In this document: one piece after another, positions 32,617 to 41,019 of the stretch
Numbering within the stretch: position 1 is the first letter of the stretch
Layout of the letters: each line of letters starts with the position of its first letter
Assembly (NCBI GenBank): GCA_963808775.1
Contig: CAWEGR010000005.1
Location: 186,001 to 250,000, forward strand
Source of the DNA: JACVRW01 sp963808775
GTDB taxonomy: Bacteria; Actinomycetota; Thermoleophilia; Solirubrobacterales; Thermoleophilaceae
Length of the DNA stretch: 64,000 nt
Reading direction: 5' to 3'
The notes under the pieces: generated by a model
What the model was told of the DNA's origin: nothing
Databases searched by the model: none
Seen by the model: only the letters and a program-made list of their open reading frames with translations
Translations under genes and position numbers: made by a program

Positions 32617-33508
32617 GTGACCGGCGTGCCCGCGCTCGCGCTCGCCGCCACGATCGTCCTCTGGGCCTCCGCCTTCGCCGCGATCCGCGAGGCCGTGCCG
32701 GCGTTCGGCTGGGAGGGGCTGTCGTTCCTGCGGCTCGCGCTCGCGGCGGTGCCGCTCGCGCTGATCGCTTTCGTGCGCCGCGGGCGCGGCTGGCGCCCCG
32801 GCCGGCGCGACCTGCCGCTGCTCGTGCTCGTGGCGCTGAGCGGGATGACCCTCTACCAGGTGCTCTTGAACGCGGGCGAGGTGACCGTCGACGCCGCCAC
32901 GGCCAGCCTGCTCGTGGCCACCGCGCCGATCTTCACGGCGATCCTCGCCGTGGCCGTGCTCGGCGAGCGCCTATCGCGAGCGGGCTGGGCGGGCGTCGCG
33001 CTCGGGTTCGCGGGCGCCGCCACGATCGCGCTCGGCACGGGCGGTGGTCTCTCGCTTTCGCGCGGCGCGCTGCTGGTGCTCGGCGCGGCGCTCTCGCAGG
33101 CGGTCTTCTTCGTCTCGCAGAAGGGGTTGCTGTCGCGCGGGGCGGACCCGCTCGTACTCACAGCCTGGGCGATGAGCCTCGGCGCGCTGATGGCGCTCCC
33201 GCTCGCGTCCGGCACGGGCGCGGCGCTCGGCTCGGCTCCGGCCGTTGCGCTCGTCGCACTCGCGTTCCTCGCGTTCGGGGCGTCCGCGCTCGGCTTCTTC
33301 ACCTGGGCCTACGCGTGCTCGCACATCGACGTGTCGGCCGCGGCCGCCGCCCTATACGCGGTCCCGCCGGTGGCTGCGCTCGTGGCCTGGCTCGCGCTGG
33401 GCGAGCTGCCCGGCGCAGCCAGCCTCGTGGGCGGGGCTATCGCGCTCGCGGGCGTGGCGATCACGGCACGATCGCGCCGCACCCGCCGGCCCGCGATACT
33501 CCGCCCGC
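32617..33508 (+). CDS. EamA/DMT-family exporter
   Basis: This ten-helix drug/metabolite transporter of about 290 residues has two EamA repeats: IVLWASAFAAIREAVPAFGW at the start, LLVATAPIFTAILAVAVLGE, then FFTWAYACSHIDVSAAAAAL and AVPPVAALVAWLALGELPGA in the second half. The GTG at 32617 begins it. The expected C-terminus is near 33480-33508, but the frame has no stop there and stays open to 34536, running antiphase through the hydrolase gene. A small indel near the end probably hides the stop (one missing base would end it at 33557). It is probably controlled by the divergent LysR. Confidence 0.83.
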
Positions 33509-34363
33509 ATGGACGAGGACTTCCCGCACGTCGACGGCGTCGAGCACCGTTACGTAGACGCCGGCCGCCTGCGCATGCACGTCGCCGAGGCCGGCGCGGG
33601 GGAGCCCGTCCTGCTGCTGCACGGCTGGCCGCAGCACTGGTACCTGTGGCGCGACGTGATCCCACGGATGGCGCCCCACGCGCGGGTGATCTGCCCCGAC
33701 CTGCGCGGCTTCGGCTGGACCGCCGTGGCGCGCGGGGGATACGACAAGGAGACGATGGCGCGCGACATCGTCGCGCTGATGGACGCCCTCGAGATCGAGC
33801 GCGCCCGCGTGGTCGGCCACGACTGGGGCGCCTGGATCGGCTTCCTGCTCGGACTGCGGCACCCCGAGCGGGTCGAGCGTTTCGTGGGCTGCAACATCCT
33901 CCCGCCCTGGCCCGACCGCGACCCGCGGGCGCTGCTCGGAATCTGGCGGCTCTCCTACCAGGCGCTGCTCGGGCTCCCGCGCGTGGGCGGTGCCCTTGGC
34001 CGCCGCTTCGCCGAGCTCGGCCTGCGCAGCACGCGGGCGCTCTCGGACGACGAGGTCGCCGCGTTCATCGACCGGATGGGCGGCGAGCGCGGGCGGGTCA
34101 CCGAGCTGCTCTACCGGACCTTCCTGCTGCGCGAGTTCCCCCGCCTGCGCACCGGCCGTTACAGCCCGGCCGACTACGCGGTGCCGACGCTGATCCTGTT
34201 CGGAGACCGCGACCAGGTGATCCCGCTGGCGTCGGTCGAGCGCGCTGTCACGCCGGTCGACTCGATCGAGCTCGAGGTGGTCCCGGGCGCGAGCCACTTC
34301 GTGGTCGACGAGCGCCCCGAGCTGATCTCGGAGCGCTCGCTCGACTTTCTCGCGCTGCGCTGA
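33509..34363 (+). CDS. Alpha/beta hydrolase, epoxide hydrolase-like
   Basis: This 284-residue cytoplasmic hydrolase has the oxyanion motif LLLHGWPQHW near residue 35 and the nucleophile elbow VVGHDWGAWIG (Asp near residue 102), typical of epoxide hydrolases and haloalkane dehalogenases. An acidic residue in LFGDRDQVI and the catalytic histidine in PGASHFVVDE follow. A cap domain lies between. The Asp nucleophile and GHDWGA favour epoxide hydrolase. ATG 33509 gives the canonical N-terminus. It is followed closely by the convergent ferritin-like gene (3 bases apart). Confidence 0.88.
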   Translation: MDEDFPHVDGVEHRYVDAGRLRMHVAEAGAGEPVLLLHGWPQHWYLWRDVIPRMAPHARVICPDLRGFGWTAVARGGYDKETMARDIVALMDALEIERARVVGHDWGAWIGFLLGLRHPERVERFVGCNILPPWPDRDPRALLGIWRLSYQALLGLPRVGGALGRRFAELGLRSTRALSDDEVAAFIDRMGGERGRVTELLYRTFLLREFPRLRTGRYSPADYAVPTLILFGDRDQVIPLASVERAVTPVDSIELEVVPGASHFVVDERPELISERSLDFLALR

Positions 34364-34366
34364 GGC

Positions 34367-34840
34367 CTACGCCTGCTGGGCTGCCAGCTCGAGGGCGGCG
34401 CGGCGCGTGTCCTCGAAATGGCGCTGCTGGATGGGCGTGGCCCACTCGACGAGCTCGCGCACCTTCTGCTCGCCGGTCTTCTCGCTCATCGCGCCCACGA
34501 TCTCGACGTGACCGAGCTCGCCCGCCTCGGCCATGATCATGAACTCGAAGCCATCGAGGGCGTCGGCGTCGTCGCCGAGATAGTCCTTCGCCATCGACTC
34601 GGCCTCCTGCTTCGTCTCGCGGGCTTTCTCCTGAAGTGCGGTCTTCTTCCCGTCCAGCTCGTCGGCGAGCTGCGTGCAACGCTCCTCGGTCTCGGCCGCT
34701 TCCTCGCCCATGCGATCGAGCATGCCGGCAAGCCGCTCGTCCTCGACCATCCCGCCGACCTTCTTCGTCAGGCCCTGCGCGGCCTGCGCCAGGCCCATCA
34801 CCTCGGCCAGCTTCTCCTCGAGCTCGGTGAGCTCAGCCAT
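34367..34840 (-). CDS. Helical ferritin-like / coiled-coil protein
   Basis: This 157-residue, charged, almost entirely helical protein has heptad-like segments (MAELTELEEKLAEVMGLAQA, AAETEERCTQLADELDGKKT). The second half contains EFMIMAEAGELGHVEIV and EWATPIQQRHFED, an E..ExxH pattern similar to ferritin-like proteins. Metal binding is possible but not shown. A strong GAAGGAGG ribosome-binding site precedes the ATG. It lies 19 bases after the cyclopropane synthase stop codon position on the same strand, upstream of it, so the two are likely co-transcribed. Confidence 0.7.
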   Translation of the reverse strand: MAELTELEEKLAEVMGLAQAAQGLTKKVGGMVEDERLAGMLDRMGEEAAETEERCTQLADELDGKKTALQEKARETKQEAESMAKDYLGDDADALDGFEFMIMAEAGELGHVEIVGAMSEKTGEQKVRELVEWATPIQQRHFEDTRRAALELAAQQA

Positions 34841-34859
34841 CTCCGTTCCTCCTTCTCGG

Positions 34860-36086
34860 TTACGGAGCGGCTGGTACCCGGCAGCGCACCTGGTACACGG
34901 AGGTGAAGCCGTTCACGAAGCCGTGGCGGGCGGCCCGAAGGTAGAGCCGCCAGACGCGCACGCGCTCGCGCCCGCCGATGCGCTCGGCCTCGTCGAGGTG
35001 CTCGTCGAAGCGCTGTGCCCAGTGGCGCAGCGTCTCGGCGTAGTCGGCGGCGAGGCCCTCCACCTGGTCCGTCACGAGACCGGCCCGCTCGAGCGCCGTG
35101 ATGATTCGCGAGAGGTGGAGCGGGGCCGCGTCCGGGAACACGTAGCGCTCCGAGAACGGGCCCGCCTCGGCATCGCCCACGCGCACGCGTGCGATGCCGT
35201 GATTCAGGATCCGGCCCCCGGGACGCGTGATCGCGCGCAGGCGCCGCGCGTAGTCGTCGATCTGCACGTTGCCCACGTGCTCGACCATGCCGATGCTCGC
35301 CACCGCGTCGTACGGCTCGTCCGCGAGGTCGCGGTAGTCCTGGACGCGGATCTCCACCCTGTCGGCCAGGCCCGCCTCCGCCGCGCGCCGGCGCGCGAGC
35401 TCCGCCTGGTTCTCGGAGAGCGTGATGCCCGTGACGTGGACGTCGCGCGTGCGGGCGGCGTGGATGGCGAAGCTGCCCCAGCCGCAGCCGATGTCGAGCA
35501 GGCGCTCGCCGGGCTCGAGCGCGAGCTTCTCGCAGACGAGCTCGAGCTTCGCCTCCTGGGCCTCCTCGAGGGTCTTCGCGCCGCGCGAGAAGACGGCGCA
35601 GCTGTAGGTCATCGAGTCGTCGAGGAAGAGCTTGAAGTACTCGTTCGAGACGTCGTAGTGATGGCGCACCGCGCGGGCGTCGCGCTCGCGGCTGTGGCGG
35701 CGGCCGCGCGGGCGCAGCTCGGCGTCGGGGATGCGCGGCGGCAGGACGGGGCCCATGGCGCGCGCGGCGGCCACGGCGAGCCGGCGCTTTGCCTGTCCGT
35801 CGAGCGGGGGCGGCTGCCAGCTGCCGAGCAGGTCGAGCAGGGCGTCCATGTCGTCGACCTCGAGTGCGCCGGAGACGTAGGCGCGGCCGAGGCCTAGCTG
35901 GCCGGGCGAGCGCAGCACGTGCGCGATCGCCTTCTTCGAGCGCACCTCGAAGCCGACCCCGCCGCCGTTCGTGGAGGGCAGCTTCGAGCCGTCCCAGAGG
36001 GTCACCGAGAAGGGCCGGTCGGGCAGCGCCGACTCGAGCTCCGCGAGGAAGCGCTCCGTTCCCTTTTCGCCGTCGGTGTGATGCAT
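34860..36086 (-). CDS. cfa: Cyclopropane-fatty-acyl-phospholipid synthase family methyltransferase
   Basis: This 408-residue SAM-dependent enzyme adds a methylene (or methyl) group to unsaturated acyl chains of phospholipids. The C-terminal catalytic domain shows HHYDVSNEYFKLFLDDSMTY, the SAM motif LLDIGCGWGSFAIHAA near residue 195, GITLSENQ, and IGMVEHVG; the N-terminal lipid-binding domain precedes it. MHHTDGEKGTERFLAELESA at 36086 is the start. The much longer open frame upstream is only the shadow of the divergent beta-propeller gene. It may act on products of the desaturase at 30649-31638. Confidence 0.93.
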   Translation of the reverse strand: MHHTDGEKGTERFLAELESALPDRPFSVTLWDGSKLPSTNGGGVGFEVRSKKAIAHVLRSPGQLGLGRAYVSGALEVDDMDALLDLLGSWQPPPLDGQAKRRLAVAAARAMGPVLPPRIPDAELRPRGRRHSRERDARAVRHHYDVSNEYFKLFLDDSMTYSCAVFSRGAKTLEEAQEAKLELVCEKLALEPGERLLDIGCGWGSFAIHAARTRDVHVTGITLSENQAELARRRAAEAGLADRVEIRVQDYRDLADEPYDAVASIGMVEHVGNVQIDDYARRLRAITRPGGRILNHGIARVRVGDAEAGPFSERYVFPDAAPLHLSRIITALERAGLVTDQVEGLAADYAETLRHWAQRFDEHLDEAERIGGRERVRVWRLYLRAARHGFVNGFTSVYQVRCRVPAAP

Positions 36087-36119
36087 TGGGTCCGGCAACG
36101 TAGCGATAGTGTGAATCCG

Positions 36120-37955
36120 ATGCGCGTCAGCGCCGCCCTGGCCGTGTTGCTGGCCCTCCTCGTCGCCCTTCCCGCGGAGGCGAAGCAGGTCCGGTTGAAG
36201 GCGTTCCGGTCCTGTTCTGCGCTCGTCGACTACGGCCGCCAGTTCGCGGCGCGCGGCCCCGGTGCCGGTCCGTCCACGCCGTTCGTGGAGCTCGGCGATC
36301 TCCCCGTGCCGCTGCTCCGGCGCGACGGCGGCCTGCCGCCGCCGATGCCCGACGCACCGGCCGCCGAGGGCGACTCCGGGGGCGGCGAGTCCGGCACGAA
36401 CGTGCAGGAGCTCGGCGTCGACGAGCCCGACGTGGTCAAGACGGGCGGCGGGCGCATCTTCGCGGTGGCGGGCGAGCGCCTGCACGCGATCGACCCGGAT
36501 GGCCCGGGGCTGCTCGACTCGCTCGAGCTCGACGGCTACGGACACCAGCTGCTGCTCCACGGCGACAGGCTGCTCGTGATCGCGCAGGACACGCCGCTCG
36601 GCGCGCGGGCGGCGATCGCGCCGGTCGAGTCGTTCGACGAGGTGGTGGCGCTGATCGAGGTCGACGTGAGCGACCCGGCGAACCTGCGCGTGCTGCGCAC
36701 CGAGCGGATCCGCGGCGTGCACGTGGCGGCGCGGCTGACGGGCCGGACGGCGCGCGTCGTCGTCTGGTCGCGGCCGCGGGCGGCGCTCGAGCCCGAGCTG
36801 AGCGCGCAGCTGCGCGGCTGGCTGCCGCGGCGGGTCACGCGCTCGCGTGCAAGCCGGCGCGTCAGCTTCCGGCGCTCGGCGCCCTGCCGGCGGGTGCTGC
36901 GCCCGGCGAGCTTCTCGGGAACGGACACGCTCACCGTGCTGACGATCGACCTCGAGCGCGGGCTGCCGGCGGTGGACTCGGACGCGATCCTGTCCGGCGG
37001 TCAGATCGCCTACGCGTCGAAGCGCAGCCTCTACGTCGCGACCCCGCGCTGGACTCCGGTGCCGGTGGGTGACGCCGCGCCACCGGAACGGGCCTCGACC
37101 ACGATCCATCGCTTCGACATCTCGGAGCCCGGCGAGACCGTCTACCGGGCGAGCGGCGCGGTTCCGGGATACCTGCTGAACCAGTTCTCGATGTCCGAGG
37201 CCGAGGGCGTCCTGCGGGTGGCGAGCACGGAGGAGCCTGCCTGGTGGCCGGGCGGGACGGACGAGCGCTCGGAGAGCCGCGTGACGACGCTGGCGCCGGA
37301 GGACGGCGTGCTGCGCGAGCTCGGCCACGTGGGCGGGCTCGGCAAGGGGGAGCGGATCTACGCGGTGCGCTTCATCGGCGACGCCGGCTACGTGGTGACC
37401 TTCCGCCAGGTCGACCCGCTCTACACGATCGACCTGTCGCGGCCGGCGGCGCCGCGGGTGCGCGGCGAGCTGAAGATCCGCGGCTACTCGGCCTACCTGC
37501 ATCCGATTTCGGATGACCTGCTGCTCGGGGTGGGGCAGGACGCGACGGAGCAGGGGAGGCAGCTCGGCACGCAGCTGTCCCTCTTCGACGTCTCCGATCT
37601 CGACAATCCACGGCGCCTGCATGCCACCCGGCTCGCCGGCTTCTCGGATGCCGAGTACGACCACCACGCGTTCCTGTGGTGGGGGCCGGAGAAGCTCGCG
37701 GTGATCCCGCTGTCGAGCTACGAGCCCGATGAGGAGTTCACGGGCGCGATCGGCTTCGGCGTCGACGCTGCGGCAGGCATCTCGGAGCGAGGCCGCGCGG
37801 TCCACGAGTACAACGCGGAGCACTTCCCGTGGCCGATAGCGCGCTCGTTCGTGACCGGCGGGAAGCTCTACACGCTGTCCGGCGGCGGGCTCGAGCGCAA
37901 CTCGCTCACCGACCTGTCGCAGACGGCGTGGCTGCCGTTCCCGGCCTCGCCGTAG
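36120..37955 (+). CDS. Secreted beta-propeller domain protein
   Basis: This 611-residue exported protein has a clean signal peptide (MRVSAALAVLLALLVALPAEA). It then carries the beta_propel family signature TNVQELGVDEPDVVKTGGGR near residue 100 and repeated blade strands: RIFAVAGERLHAIDPDG, GHQLLLHGDRLLVIA, RSLYVATPRW, DAGYVVTFRQVDPLYTIDLS, and LFDVSDLDNPRRLHATRL. This family is found in archaea and actinobacteria and is thought to act outside the cell; its function is unknown. An Arg-rich insert (GWLPRRVTRSRASRRVSFRR) around residue 240 is unusual. ATG 36120 is used. It is divergent from the cyclopropane synthase gene by 33 bases. Confidence 0.85.
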   Translation: MRVSAALAVLLALLVALPAEAKQVRLKAFRSCSALVDYGRQFAARGPGAGPSTPFVELGDLPVPLLRRDGGLPPPMPDAPAAEGDSGGGESGTNVQELGVDEPDVVKTGGGRIFAVAGERLHAIDPDGPGLLDSLELDGYGHQLLLHGDRLLVIAQDTPLGARAAIAPVESFDEVVALIEVDVSDPANLRVLRTERIRGVHVAARLTGRTARVVVWSRPRAALEPELSAQLRGWLPRRVTRSRASRRVSFRRSAPCRRVLRPASFSGTDTLTVLTIDLERGLPAVDSDAILSGGQIAYASKRSLYVATPRWTPVPVGDAAPPERASTTIHRFDISEPGETVYRASGAVPGYLLNQFSMSEAEGVLRVASTEEPAWWPGGTDERSESRVTTLAPEDGVLRELGHVGGLGKGERIYAVRFIGDAGYVVTFRQVDPLYTIDLSRPAAPRVRGELKIRGYSAYLHPISDDLLLGVGQDATEQGRQLGTQLSLFDVSDLDNPRRLHATRLAGFSDAEYDHHAFLWWGPEKLAVIPLSSYEPDEEFTGAIGFGVDAAAGISERGRAVHEYNAEHFPWPIARSFVTGGKLYTLSGGGLERNSLTDLSQTAWLPFPASP

Positions 37956-37965
37956 CCTGCGCGGC

Positions 37966-38349
37966 ATGACGAGCATCCACCCGGTCCTCACCTACAACGA
38001 CGCCCACGCCGCGATCGACTTCCTCGAGCGCGCCTTCGGCTTCGAGCGCCTCGGGGTGTTCGAGGCGGACGACGGCAAGGTCGCGCACGCGGAGCTGGCC
38101 CTCGACGGCGAGTTCGTCGGCCTCAGCTCGGTCGGCGCCGGCGACCCGATGTTCGCCCAGGGCGCCGGCCGCACCTCCGTCTACATCGCGGTCAGCGACG
38201 TCGACGCGATCTGCGACCGCGCCCGCTCGGCCGGGGCGACGATCGAGATGGAGCCGACCGACCAGGACTACGGCTCGCGCGACTTCGTCGCCCGCGACCC
38301 CGAGGGCAACCTGTGGTGCTTCGGGACCTACGAGCTGGGGTCTAGCGGA
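37966..38349 (+). CDS. VOC (glyoxalase/bleomycin-resistance) family protein
   Basis: This is a single vicinal-oxygen-chelate module of about 128 residues: MTSIHPVLTYNDAHAAIDFL, KVAHAELALDGEFVGLSSVG, YIAVSDVDAICDRARSAGAT and SRDFVARDPEGNLWCFGTY. These are characteristic of the PhnB-like/glyoxalase branch. Substrate unknown. The family-like sequence ends at GTYELG near 38340, but the frame runs on to 38628. One extra G in the GGGG run at 38337-38340 would give a TAG directly after it, so a missing base is likely. The end overlaps the convergent glycosidase gene. Confidence 0.82.
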
Positions 38350-39440
38350 ACCCTTGACGCCCTTGACGAACGCCTTGTAGGACGGCTTCTTCTTGCCCTT
38401 GATGTTCAGCAGGCCGGTGTGGAGGCCCCACTGGTCCTTGCTGCCGCGCGTAGGGCGCGCCGTCGCGCCACGAGAAGAGCACGAAGCCGCGCAGCTTCCA
38501 GGCCTTGCGCTTCTTCTTCATCAGCTTCAGGGCGGCGCCGATGTTCTTGGCCTGGCCCTTCGAGCCGAGGCAGAAGCGGTGCTTCGCCCTCTTCTTCTTC
38601 AGGTTGTCGCACCAGCCGACCTCGGTGATCCAGGTCTTGTCCGCGCGTCCGCCGACGCGGTTCATGGTCTTGCGGGTGCGGTCCATGAGCTTGCCCATGT
38701 AGCGCGCGTTGACCGCGTAGGTGTTGATCGCGACCGTGTCGAAGGCGTCCGAGCCGCCCGCCTTGTACATCGCCTTGAGGAACGCGTCGAGCCGGATGGC
38801 GCCCTTCTGCCGGCTGTCCGGCAGGCCCGCCGTGACGATCTCGGCGTTCGGGTCGACGGCCTTGATCGCCGCGCTGCCCGCCTTGAGCAGCTCGCGCGTA
38901 GGCGCGCCGGCTTCGGCTTCGGCTGCCAGTACTGGCGCAGCGTCGGCTCGTTCCAGATCTGGTACGCCGTGAAGGGGAGCGGGGTCACGCCCGGGTTCGA
39001 GCGCCACAGCAGGCCGTTCGGCCCGTAGCGGCTCGCGACCAGACCGGCGAAGCGCGCGAAGGTCGCGTTGTCTCGCGGCGGGAAGGTGAAGCGGCTCTTG
39101 CTGCCGGCGGGCTTCGTCGAGTGGAAGTCCGGCGTGTTGAACAGCACCGGCAGCATCGTGATGCCGCGCTGGCGGCGTCGAGCACGTACTTGTCGTAGGT
39201 CGCGAAGTCGAAGTTGTCCGGCGCGATCTCGATCGCCGCCCAGTTGAAGGCCACGCGCAGCAGCTTGACCCCGGCCTTCTTCTGCTGATCGAGCGCCTTG
39301 TCGCGATACGGGCCACCGTTGCCGTACAGATCGTCTGCGCTCAGGCCCACGAATCCGGGCGGCACCGCCGCGGAGGCCGCGGGCGCGGCGATCGCGAGGG
39401 CGACGAGCGAGAGCAGGATGACGCGAACGACTGTGGGCAT
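38342..39440 (-). CDS. Secreted cellulase-like glycosidase, clan GH-A (copy 1, frameshifted)
   Basis: This exported protein of about 365 residues has a signal peptide (MPTVVRVILLSLVALAIAAP) and a TIM-barrel glycosidase body: VPPGFVGLSADDLYGNGGPY, LPVLFNTPDFHSTKPAGSKS, the acid/base motif AYQIWNEPT, and the nucleophile motif TWITEVGWC. It ends with WGLHTGLLNIKGKKKPSYKA. The body is split over several frames, with breaks near 39168, 38905 and 38440 and one close to the stop. Each break is repairable by one base. It is a paralogue of the next gene and of 53015-54126. Location in a polysaccharide locus suggests trimming or release of the polymer, as with PslG-like enzymes, but the linkage is unknown. 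Confidence 0.78.
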
Positions 39441-39480
39441 GAGTGCGAGGTCCAGGGTCGGGGCGGGGCGGCTACTCAGC

Positions 39481-40624
39481 CTAGTGTGGCAGTACCCCCA
39501 GCGTCTTCGCCACCTTTTTATACGCGGCATAGGAAGGCTTCGGCCGTCCGCTGCGGCGCCGCAGGCCGGTATGGAGGCCGAAGAAGTCGTGCCCGCCAAG
39601 GAACGGGCGCGAGTCGCGCCAGTTGAAGTAGACGACTCCGCGGATGCGCATCGACCCCCGCCGGCGGGCAAGCGCGAGCAGCGTGCGTCGGATCAGCCGC
39701 GCCTGCCGAGCGTCGGAGACGCGGTAGTCGCTCGCCGGCCCGCCCGTCGACCAGCCGAACTCGGTCACGCGCACCGAGGGCCGGTCCCCGTGGGAGGAGG
39801 CGACCCCGAGCGCCAGCCGGACGTTGGCGAGGAGCCCGGCGGCGGTGCGCGCGAACCCGTTGACGGCGAGGGTGTCGAAGGCCTGCGCCGCCCCCGCCCG
39901 GTACATGCCGTTCAGATAGCGCCGCAGCGGCACAGCCGTCCTGAGACTGGTGTTCGGCAGACCCGCCGTCACGATCTCGGCCTCCGAATCCACCGCCCGG
40001 ATGCGGTCGGCGGTGGCGCGTAGAAGGCGGGTGTACGCGCTCGCGGAGGGTCCCGCCGGCCAGTAGAAGGGGATGTTCGGCTCGTTCCAGACCTGCCAGG
40101 CGCGGAACGGCAGCTGCGGCAGGTCGGGGTGCCGGCTCCAGAAGCTCCCGCCCGGCCCGTAGCGGCGCGCGAGTCGCGCGCCGAAGACGCCGAGCGCCGC
40201 GTAGTCCTTCGGCGGGTAGACGCCGCGCCGGCCGCCGCCCGGCGGCCGGCTCGAGCGGAAGCGGGGCGGGTTGAACAGGATCGGAAGGACGCGGATTCCC
40301 CGCCGCGCGAGATCCCTCACGAAGTCGTCGTGGAAGCGGAAGTCGTAGCGGCCGGGGCGGCGCTCGATCATCGCCCAGTCGAACGTCTGCCGGATGAGGC
40401 CGACGCCCGCGGCTTCGATTCCGGCGAGCCCGCGACGCCGGTAGCGGCCGGGGTGGCCGAAGACGTCCTCGGCGACGAGCCCGAGGAATCCGGGCGGCAC
40501 CGCCGCCGCGGAGGTCTGTCCCGACGGCCTCGCCGTCCTCGCCGGCGCTCCCGAGCGCGAGCACGCCGAGGCAGAGGGCGAGCGCGAGGGCACCCGCCAG
40601 CGGTCCCCTAACCGTGGACGGCAC
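39481..40624 (-). CDS. Secreted cellulase-like glycosidase, clan GH-A (copy 2, one frameshift)
   Basis: This exported protein of about 380 residues has a signal peptide (MPSTVRGPLAGALALALCLG, starting 40624) that lies one frame away from the body. Removing one base from the CCC at 40520-40522 joins them. The body has AAVPPGFLGLVAEDVFGHPG, LPILFNPPRFRSSRPP, the acid/base motif AWQVWNEPNIPFYW and the nucleophile motif VRVTEFGWSTGG, ending FFGLHTGLRRRSGRPKPSYA. Order and spacing match copy 1, so the two arose by duplication and remain adjacent. It overlaps the short secreted protein gene upstream by 17 bases, implying co-transcription. Confidence 0.82.
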
Positions 40625-40997
40625 GTCTCGTCGGCCGGCGTGCGGCGATCAGGGGAAGCGAGATGGCGCAGAGGGCGACGAGCAGGAGTTGCAGCACGAC
40701 GGGGATCGAGGAGCCTTCGTCAGCCGTCCCGGCTCGCTCGGAAGCAGCGCCCGCCGTGGCCGCCGGGGCGAGGCCGCGCTCGATCCCGATGGCGCCGGGA
40801 TCGACGAACGTGCCCTCGTCGAGGTCGCGCTCGCTGAAGCGCACGGGGCTGTCGAGGCGCTGCACGAAGCGCTTGGCGCGCTTCTCGACCGCGGCCTTCG
40901 GGAACGGCTCGTAGAGCCCGTTTCCACCCTGCGCGACGGCCGTCGCCGGCAGCAGGGGTAACGCAAGCAGCGCTGCCGCTGTTGCAAGGCGTCCCAT
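40608..40997 (-). CDS. Small secreted protein with C-terminal membrane anchor
   Basis: This 129-residue protein has a signal peptide (MGRLATAAALLALPLLPATA), a short extracytoplasmic part (GLYEPFPKAAVEKRAKRFVQ), an Ala-rich linker, a hydrophobic segment VVLQLLLVALCAISLPLIAA and a basic tail RRPTRRAVHG. This topology resembles surface proteins held by a C-terminal helix. It overlaps the glycosidase copy 2 start and is probably its operon leader. A protein of the same layout flanks glycosidase copy 3 (54149-54631). No family was recognised. Confidence 0.68.
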   Translation of the reverse strand: MGRLATAAALLALPLLPATAVAQGGNGLYEPFPKAAVEKRAKRFVQRLDSPVRFSERDLDEGTFVDPGAIGIERGLAPAATAGAASERAGTADEGSSIPVVLQLLLVALCAISLPLIAARRPTRRAVHG

Positions 40998-41019
40998 CTC
41001 GGTTGACCATAGTGGGGGA

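Noticed and set aside
34860..37991. 1043-residue protein covering the cyclopropane synthase and the beta-propeller antisense
   Set aside because: Only the last 408 residues match a family; the rest is an antisense frame of the secreted propeller gene, so the start was set at 36086.
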